NCBI GenBank assembly: GCA_023647555.1
Contig: JALRLY010000250.1
Location: 1-51,650, forward strand
Direction: 5' to 3'
DNA from: Pancytospora philotis
Lineage: Eukaryota > Microsporidia
Length of the DNA stretch: 51,650 nucleotides
The notes below the pieces were generated by a model. That model saw only the letters and a program-made list of their open reading frames with translations. It searched no databases and had not been told where the DNA came from. A program made the translations under genes and the position numbers. Below, in pieces: positions 45,330 through 51,650 of the stretch; the stretch's first letter is position 1; each line of letters opens with the position of its first letter.

Positions 45330-46397
45330 TTATTCAACTGCCTTCTGCCCGCCGATCTTAGCGATGTACTCGTTGATCTCGCCAACCACCTCATCGGGAA
45401 TCGTGTTCATGTTGATCTCTATCTCGTCGTTGTCGACGTACTCGAAGACGCAGTGGCGCTGGACAATCTCGGCGACCTGCTCCGCCTGCGGCCGCGTCAT
45501 CCGCACCACGGCCTTGCCGATGCGCTCGCGGTCCGCCAGGCCGAACACGCGGCGCGTCTGCGACTTCGTGCGCTCCAGCTCGGAAAGCTCCGCGGTCAGC
45601 GCGCTGATCTTCCGCCGCAGCTCGTTGATCCGCACATCGGGGTCCTGCTGCTTGTGCATCAGCCCGCGCGCAAGCCTCTCAAACTCCTCGCAGCACACGT
45701 ACACCTCGCTGCCGGGCGCGTTGAACTTGTAGCAGTTGTCCACGATCAGCTCCAGGTCGTCGTTGAAATCGCTCACGCCCACATACGCACGGGCATCGAG
45801 CTTCTTCCGCATCGTCCCGAGGTCCATCGGGCGGGTGATCGCCTCGGAGTAGCCGGGCGCGTCCGCATCGGTCACGGGCTGCAGGAACGGCCACGTGCAC
45901 TTGCGGTGCTTCGCCTTCTCCAGCTCGCCGAGCACATCCGCGCAGTACGCCGCATCGCCCGCGGCAATCCCGTCCCGCGCTGCGGCCCGCGGCTTCTCCA
46001 CCGCGCGCGGCGACGGCGCAGGCTTCGCCTTCTTGACCGCCTCGGCAGGCAGCTCCCGGTAGAGCGCCTCGAAGGCCTTCTGCAGGTCCTTCCCCATCTC
46101 GTGCACGACGCTCCCGGGCGCGTTGTAGAGGTAGCAGTTGTCGAACATCAACGTCATGTCCCCGTGGAACTCCTCCGGGGCCTTGTATGCGCCGCTCTCG
46201 AGGTTCTTCTTCACGGTCGAGATGTCCATCGGATGCTTGATCTTCTCGGGGTAGTCGGGGATCCCGAGGGCCTCCGCATCCACGGGCTTCAGGAAGGGCC
46301 CGGCATTCTGGTTGCGCTTCAGCTTCGTAAGAAGGCCCGCGCAGAACTTCAGCTGCTGCTCGGCCAGCTGATCCTCTCCGGTCCTAAGCTCGCTCAT
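45330..46397 (-). CDS. BET-type double-bromodomain chromatin protein
   Basis: 355 aa. It binds acetylated histone tails and links them to transcription, like yeast Bdf1. BD1 covers about 10-113 (GPFLKPVD at 33, acetyl-lysine Asn 92 in YNAPGS). BD2 covers about 150-246 (WPF shelf 169-171, Asn 216 in FNAPGS). An extraterminal NET domain follows at about 280-345 (DNDEIEINMNTIPDEVVGEI). In BD1 the WPF Trp is Gly, which may weaken acetyl-lysine binding. I chose the ATG at 46397: AAAATTTTT (46408-46416) and CCC lie immediately before it. The stop TAA sits in GAATAAAT. GC-rich codons, as in other core genes. Confidence 0.95.
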   Translation of the reverse strand: MSELRTGEDQLAEQQLKFCAGLLTKLKRNQNAGPFLKPVDAEALGIPDYPEKIKHPMDISTVKKNLESGAYKAPEEFHGDMTLMFDNCYLYNAPGSVVHEMGKDLQKAFEALYRELPAEAVKKAKPAPSPRAVEKPRAAARDGIAAGDAAYCADVLGELEKAKHRKCTWPFLQPVTDADAPGYSEAITRPMDLGTMRKKLDARAYVGVSDFNDDLELIVDNCYKFNAPGSEVYVCCEEFERLARGLMHKQQDPDVRINELRRKISALTAELSELERTKSQTRRVFGLADRERIGKAVVRMTRPQAEQVAEIVQRHCVFEYVDNDEIEINMNTIPDEVVGEINEYIAKIGGQKAVE

Positions 46398-46416
46398 GGG
46401 AGGCTGCAAAATTTTT
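46398..46416 (-). promoter_or_regulatory. Start signal of the BET gene
   Basis: Coding strand AAAATTTTTGCAGCCTCCC ends directly at the ATG, another AAATTTT plus CCC pair. Confidence 0.85.
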
Positions 46417-46929
46417 GTATTTTGAAGCGCTGCGTTCCATAGACGGGGAGTGCAGGCAAGGAGCGCAACGCTGTATGAGTGAAATCGGCGTGGTGGCCTG
46501 CGTTGTGATGGATAATAACGCCAAGGCTGATAGGCAATGCCAGAGTTAATAGGCAATCCAGGTAAAATGCTCTACTCATCCATCTCCAAACACTACACAC
46601 TGTGAGACCGCTGTTGGCTGGAGCCTTTGCCGTTCGGATGGTGTGTGGCAGCCATGGCCCGTAGCATGTGAGTCTGTGCGCGGGATGAATTTGAGGGATG
46701 TGTTGTGTACGAAAAATAAAGCAATATCCCATCCTCGCAGACACCGTATCTGTGCACCTCAGTGTGGACAAGGGCATGCAGTTTTAAAGTAGAGGGCTGC
46801 TGCGAATGGCATTGTACTACCAATCGTTAGATGGTGGTGCAGCCTGTATTGATAAGCAGTTGTAGTTGAGCCCTGGGGCTGATGCAAATAAATTTATTTA
46901 GGGAGTAACTTTTAAGTTTTTTTCGCCCA
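46398..46929. other. Intergenic gap BET gene/retroelement
   Basis: 532 bases, no gene. It probably includes the 3' untranslated part of the non-LTR element, whose stop is at 46930, but its end is not marked by a clear tail. Confidence 0.5.
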
Positions 46930-47662
46930 TCACACACGCACCAGCTCCTCAGCTGCCCCCTCCGGCCGCCTGCCGTCGCCCTCCTCGAGGATCCCTCGAC
47001 GGGGCTTGAGCGGCACAGACTCCAGAGTCCTTCTCAGCGCGCGGGATTGGATGTAAGCTTCCACATTGTCCGGGACGCCTAGTTCTCGCAAGTACTTCTC
47101 GTGGCACTTGGTCACAGCTCCATCCCAAGTCAGGACGTACGGTACAACCCTCATACTGCACTTGTACATCATTCCGAGCTCTCCCGCAAGCAAATCATAC
47201 TTGTGCGCCTTCTCCATTTCGACGGTCTGCAGCTGATCTTGGCTGGTGATACCAACCTCGATCAGCAGCGCCTGGTTGCGCCGTTTGTCGAGCACGAAGA
47301 TGTATGTCCGGGCGGTCATGGGCCGCCTTGACGTCGGTCTTCACGCGTGTGTCCACGCGGATCTCGATGTCGCGGCTGCTCAGCACCTCCTGCATAGAGT
47401 GCAGGCAGATCCGGCGCAGGCTCTTTAGGCCATAGCGATTGCAGAGTAAGAGATGGATACAGCGCACTACTTCGTCGTGCCGGCGCGTATAGTCATGCAC
47501 CAACATGCGGTCACAGCATGTCGCAAGGTGGTCAACCGTTTTTGCGGTCTTGCCGCAGTGCGAACACGTCCCGCCCGCACCCATAAACAGGTTGCGGTCC
47601 TGGAGTGCACACAGGGGAGCTTCCTTGCGCGGCGCAATGTCTCCGCTGCGCAACCACACCGT
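46930..47662 (-). pseudogene. Endonuclease region of the non-LTR element
   Basis: After a stop at 47663, the frame holds the CCHC knuckle (about 47515-47570), then RPDI, the start of the restriction-like nuclease core. A duplicated ATGT (47300-47307 on the + strand) then shifts the frame, and the rest of the core (FVLDKR, ALLIEVGI) runs on in the other frame to TGA at 46930. Removing the duplicated 4 bases would make RPDI and FVLDKR continuous, which explains the break. Confidence 0.85.
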
Positions 47663-47665
47663 CTA

Positions 47666-49300
47666 TCCAGGCATACTCACGATCTCATTCCCAGTGGCTC
47701 TGTACAGCTTTTTGTGCTCGATTTTCTGGTTAATCTCGCCGTACAGAGCTCTCCACTGGGCCTCTCTGATCGTCTTCACGTCGTCGGTGGCTTCCATGCC
47801 ATACTTATGCACTATGTACCCGCCAATTAGGGACAGATGGGTTTTGGCTTGCGCCTCGACCGTCCAGATGGCAGCGCGGCGGGTACTGGTTTCAAATGAT
47901 GATTGTAGGGTAGAGGATAGCTGAGTGAGCATAAGCTCGCTCCTAAACGCCAAACAATGGAGCCCGCGACCTAGCTGGGCGCGTGGAAGGTACAGCCGTT
48001 CTTTGCATGCAGGCTGGGCATGCAAGCCGTGCCGCGATAGGCACTGGCGCACTGCGTGGTCCAGCTCCTCGAAGTCCTTCGGTTCAAGCCGGAGGACGCC
48101 CACGTAATGGTTGATCAACGACAGCGCATGTTCGTTGATCGCGTGGAAGAGGTGGCGCGCACTGAGTCGGGTCTTGCGCAACCGCTCCACCCGTGCTAGC
48201 AGCTCAGCTCGCACCTTCTCGAAGCACTCTCGCTTAGGCACGCCGGTCTTGTCGTCAATGTTGCCGGGGTACTTGTAGCCGGCAGCGCCCTCAATCAGCT
48301 CCGCAAAGTCTGCGCATACTGCAGAGTTCGTCGCAGACTTCCCGCGGTTCATCTAAAGGCCAACTGCTCGGAAGGATGCGCGCATCGTACCGGCCAGCTT
48401 AGCCAAGTTGTCCTCTGATGTCGCGAAGAGCTTCAGGTCGTCCATGAAAACAGGTAGTTTATGCTGTGGGTGCGGCCCTCGCCTGCATCGATCGCTATCA
48501 TAGGGAAAGCCCCATTCAGCGACCTGCTAGGCGGGTCCATGCACAGTGCGAAAAGTAGCGGCGAGAGCGTATCACCCTGCAGAATACCGCGCTCCACTCG
48601 CTTCTCCAAGATTATCTCGAAGTTCGAGCGGACCTGCAGTGTCCAGCTTGCGATAGTCGTCTCGAAATGCTTGTACCCATTCAGGCAGGGAGAGGCGTTT
48701 GATGCAAGCTAAGAGATAGCTGTGGTTTACAGAGTCGAAGGCTTTCTTGACATCGACCCACAGCTCCAGCAGCTTGTTGCCGTGCGCTTTGTTAGCCGCG
48801 ATGTTCAATAATGCCTGTTCCTTGGATCCTTGGACGCCTCGTACTGTGCCCAGCTGGTTCTTTGCGATAGACCCCCTTCGCTCGACCTCGATGCGTACTA
48901 CCTTGGTGACACACTACGTGGTCAGCTTGTATAGACACGACATGCAGGTTATGGGCCGGAAGTCGCTACCGCGCTTGGCCTCGCCCTTTGGCATCAGGTA
49001 CGTCAGTCCCTTATAGAACCACTCCTGCGGCTTCGTGCCCTCAAGGCAGACTCCACGGATGACTTCATAGAGGCTGTCGTGGAGGGAGCTGATACGTTAA
49101 ATAAAGTAGTTGAATACCCCATCCACTCCAGCTCCAACCCATGGCTCGAGCCACGCCACTAGCTCGCCAAGCTCAGCCCGCGTTGGGAATACTGCGGGGG
49201 CGTCGGGGCCAGCGCCATAACTCAGCAGCCATCTGTTCAGCCCAGTGCTCTCCGTTTCAGTCTCCGGCTTGTTCCACATCGTGGACCGGGTTGCCTTGAC
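47666..49300 (-). pseudogene. Reverse transcriptase region of the non-LTR element
   Basis: RT motifs in order: GSDFRPITCMSCLYKLTT (about 48915-48970), motif A VDVKKAFDSVNH (about 48730-48765), motif B GDTLSPLLFALCMDP (about 48535-48580), motif C FMDDLKLFA (about 48425-48450), then NRGKSA. In-frame stops are at 49097, 48914 and 48353, and frameshifts near 48645 (one base) and 48447 (T run). The catalytic FMDD itself is intact but lies in a different frame from motif A. Confidence 0.85.
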
Positions 49301-50386
49301 CTATTCGGCAGGGGCAGTGTGCGTCATGCTCTGGTCCCCAGAGAGACCTCTGTAGAAGCGCTTGCGGTCGAGTTCTAACTGCATGTTTTGCTTGTGGAAT
49401 TCCTTCCGCTTGACATTCATTTCGAGCCATTTTTCGTGCGCGCGGATCAGATTATCCAGCGTCGCAACAGCCTCTCCGACGTCGTGCGGCTTGCTCAGTG
49501 CTAGGCCCTGCCCGCGCATTGCCTTGCGCGCTGTTCGCCGTTCACCGTCTTCGAGTTCTTCACCGCGTTGCGCCTTCATCAGCACGTCGCGGGCTTCCTT
49601 TTGCCGCGTGATCTTCGTGGTAATATTGGCTGCCCACGGCGCGCCCTCGGTGCCCACTCCGTCTTCGCCTGGTAGACAGCCTGGACAGCCTGTAGGATGC
49701 GAGCGATATGCTCCATTGTACTTGGGGGTATTCTCCTTCACGTGCTGGCCGACAGCTCGATTCAACGCTATCAGGACATTGGCGTCTACCCTCGACGAAA
49801 GTACTTTCCTTGTCCTTTCTGCCGCTTCCACGCTAGTTTTGCTCACCGTCCGAATGTGAGTCTGGATTTTCTCAAGCATCTTAGCGTGGAGACGCGCGTC
49901 AGCGAGCGAGCTCTCTTCGAGTAGCTCAGTGACGTTCTTCACTCGCTTGGTGGTCCTGTCTTGGAAGTACCTGACCGTGCAAGGCCGCCCCGTATCCGAG
50001 ACGACTGTCTTCTTCGCACGTCTGGCAAATTCTTCAACAGACACATTTACGGAAAACCGAAAGCAGAAATACGCATGCGCCTTGGGCCCCCTCTTTCCGC
50101 GGCATCCTATCGAGCCCTCCCAGAAGTGCCATGTAGGCTTTCTGGGGCCAGTTGTCGACGCCAGCGCTGACACTCTCAAGTACAGAGATCGGTCGGACGT
50201 CATGTCCAGCATCACTAGGAATCGGAGATGCAGATATCGCATCGGGGGCCGAGGGGCAGAGCATTTTGCGTTGCCAATGCGGGCTGCTTCTTGTGCATCG
50301 TCTTTCGAGTTCGCAGCTCGCTTTGCAAACTTTTCCGGATCAAGTGTCATACACGCCTTATAAGGCGTGTATGACACTTGATGCAC
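49301..50386 (-). pseudogene. N-terminal region of the non-LTR element
   Basis: About 350 codons stay open in one frame to TAG at 49301-49303. The part near residues 215-240 has a Cys cluster (HPTGCPGCLPGEDG). The end (KRFYRGLSG....APAE) is the linker that precedes the reverse transcriptase in R4/Dong proteins. After the TAG the same frame continues with VKATRSTMWNKPE, so the stop is a mutation. Its true start is unclear, because the frame reads through the palindrome. Confidence 0.8.
50339..50382. repeat. 44-bp perfect palindrome
   Basis: Two 22-base arms, ATCAAGTGTCATACACGCCTTA and its complement, meet between 50360 and 50361 with no spacer and no mismatch. The next pair outward (50338/50383) is G-G and breaks it. 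It lies at the 5' edge of the retroelement. Confidence 0.95.
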
Positions 50387-50442
50387 CTATCAGGCATGTA
50401 TGACACTTGATACCCCCTTATCAGGTGTGTATGACACTTGAT
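50362..50442 (+). repeat. Three tandem copies of a 21-base unit
   Basis: (A/C)AGG(C/T)(G/A)TGTATGACACTTGAT at 50362-50382, 50391-50411 and 50422-50442 (spacing 29 and 31). The inverted copy at 50339-50359 forms the palindrome with the first. Confidence 0.9.
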
Positions 50443-50670
50443 ACCATATTATATAAAATTAAGTTAAAGATGAATAAATGACTCTTATTACAGTGCGCCA
50501 CAAAAGTGATTCATTTTTAAAAATTTTTCAAAATGAATTCTTGTGCATTATAAGAGGTTGGGACTTTTACATTCTTATCAGAATTACTGAATAAATTCTA
50601 TTGCTGCTAGTATCTCATTTCGAATCGCATTAATTGGCCTTTTTAAAATAAAATAATTTTACCTGAAAAT
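50443..50670. other. AT-rich flank of the Tc1 element
   Basis: Contains the TA target and terminal repeat, with a short palindrome-like stretch (GATTCATTTTTAAAAATTTT and its near-complement, about 50508-50540). No gene. Confidence 0.6.
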
Positions 50671-51650
50671 TTAATGATCTGTTGTCTTCCCTCCACGCGC
50701 GATAACAGCTTCCATCCGACCAGGCATACCATCATATAGATGCTGTATGATATCATCAGGAATGCTGTGCCATTCATGCAGGATGACAGCCTTCAATTCT
50801 TCGATATCTCGGGGCTTTTGGTCAGTTTCTTAATTCGATCTTTAATGTATGCCCAGACATTCTCGATTGGATTCAGGTCGGGGGAGTAGCTTGGCCATTG
50901 GAGAACTCTCATACCTGCCTTCTCCATGTACTTCCGGGCTGACGCTGACTTGTGCTTAGGATCATTATCCTGTTGCAATATGACATCTTCAACTTTCAAA
51001 TGCTTTTTTTTGAGCGTCTTATTGATCCCGGACTCGAGGACTTCCACAAACACCTTCGCGTTACTTGTTGTCTTTATAAAGCCAAGTGCTCCGATGCCGC
51101 GCGACGTGATGGCGCCCAAAGCCATCACTGATCCGCCACCATACTTTACCGTTTCGATGATATGGTAGTCTTGCGTAGGCAGACCAAGCTCACGCTATAC
51201 AGTCTTAGGACCGTCGCTGCCGATGAGGTTGAACTTGCACTCGCCGGTGAACACGACGCCCTGCCAAGTATGCTCGGGTATTGGCAATGAATTGCGTGCA
51301 AAACTAAGCCGGTCTAGCCGGTGATGTAGCAAGAGGCGCGGCTTGCGGGGCCGCCCATGACTTTCCAGACCTCCAGTGCGTAGCACCCGTCGTACTGTCT
51401 CGCAGCACAACGCGACGCCAGGCTTTTCTGGGCCTAAGAAACCAGATCACTCGTCAAGGGCACACGAGGTGTCTCAGCAGCTCGGACAGTAGACCTGGCT
51501 ATCCTAGGTGTAACCTTAGGAGACCGACCCTGTAGCGGGCTACCGCCCTCTCGCGCTGTGCCAGCCGTTATACGCTGAACTGTAGACTTGCAAACACCCA
51601 TCTCTTGTGCGATTTTACGCTGCGACATCCCGGAAGAGTATAACCGTTTG
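50491..51650 (-). mobile_element. Tc1-like DNA transposon, one end in window
   Basis: One terminal inverted repeat begins at 50491 with CAGTGCGCCACAAAAGTGAT, the usual CAGTG...CAAAAGT start of Tc1 ends. It directly follows a TA (50489-50490), the Tc1 target. The transposase relict follows on the minus strand and runs off the right edge, so the other end is not visible. It is inserted about 100 bases from the 5' end of the retroelement. Confidence 0.85.
50671..51650 (-). pseudogene. Tc1-type transposase, degenerate, 5' end outside window
   Basis: DD34E transposase. The N-terminal helix-turn-helix is seen (SQRKIAQEMGVCKSTVQRI, from 51628 and continuing upstream). The middle shows VRRVLRTGGL and RPRKP. 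The first catalytic Asp position reads TGECKFNL, where Tc1 proteins have SDExKF, so Asp is replaced by Gly. The second Asp (LQQDNDPKHKS) and the Glu (DLNPIENVW) are intact with 34 residues between. Breaks: a frameshift about 51411-51440, TAG at 51195-51197, and a frameshift near 50811-50820. The original end is at TAA 50671. It is inactive. Confidence 0.9.

Larger units (their letters stand above)
46930..50386 (-). mobile_element. Degenerate R4/Dong-like non-LTR retrotransposon
   Basis: A single coding frame on the minus strand, in order: N-terminal region (50386-49304), reverse transcriptase (about 49300-48000), a CCHC-type knuckle and a PD-(D/E)xK restriction-like endonuclease at the C terminus (about 47580-46930). 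This order and the knuckle CSHCGKTAKTVDHLATCC are typical of the R2/R4/Dong group. Lesions I can see: stop codons at 49301, 49097, 48914, 48353 and 47663, and frameshifts near 48645, 48447 and 47300. It cannot make an active protein. The 5' end abuts a palindrome at 50339-50382. Confidence 0.9.

Overview
The window looks like nuclear DNA of a microsporidian. The genes are intronless and tightly packed. Many have an AAATTTT-type element plus a CCC/GGG-like motif within about 5-30 bases of the ATG, the start-proximal signal known from microsporidia. Poly(A) signals often overlap stop codons. The core genes are eukaryotic (uL16/RPL10, proteasome alpha-2, class I aldolase, a TRF4-type nucleotidyltransferase, a Wee1-like kinase, a double-bromodomain BET protein, tRNA-Asn). 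I cannot name the species.

Layout. 1-5.5 kb: an unknown partial gene, a retroelement relict, then aldolase, TRF4-like and RPL10. 5.7-13.4 kb: five tandem + strand paralogues (family A) with signal peptides. 13.6-15.9 kb: proteasome alpha-2, a CCCH-finger/NSFQGG-repeat protein and tRNA-Asn. 16-22.4 kb: four small single-pass surface-type proteins (family C) and two secreted paralogues (family D). 22.8-23.8 kb: Wee1-like kinase. 24.1-41.7 kb: ten tandem - strand paralogues (family B, about 410-465 aa), plus an eleventh, truncated copy at 43.9-44.8 kb beyond a SAPS-like gene. 45.3-46.4 kb: BET bromodomain protein. 46.9-51.65 kb: a dead R4/Dong-like non-LTR retrotransposon and a dead Tc1-like transposon, with a 44-bp palindrome and tandem repeats between them.

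The main result is that families A and B appear to be two branches of one secreted-protein superfamily. They share a central block (D-A-x3-LLRR, FYxEL, PL, HAxRC, W) and a C-terminal YY(F/L)...RL...D.L(L/I)..LP block. That gives 16 members here, none of which I recognise from a named family. Several B proteins combine an N-terminal secretion signal with a C-terminal K-K/R-x-K/R cluster like a nuclear localisation signal, which fits effectors exported to the host nucleus. The B array is recombining: I see local homogenisation between neighbours, hybrid genes, a copy whose ATG has become ACG, a truncated copy, and a roughly 400-bp insertion whose head has tRNA-like A and B boxes (a candidate SINE).

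The core genes are GC-rich with mostly G/C-ending codons. The multigene families and intergenic DNA are closer to balanced or AT-rich. So the window alternates between conserved housekeeping blocks and fast-evolving, host-facing blocks edged by retroelement debris.
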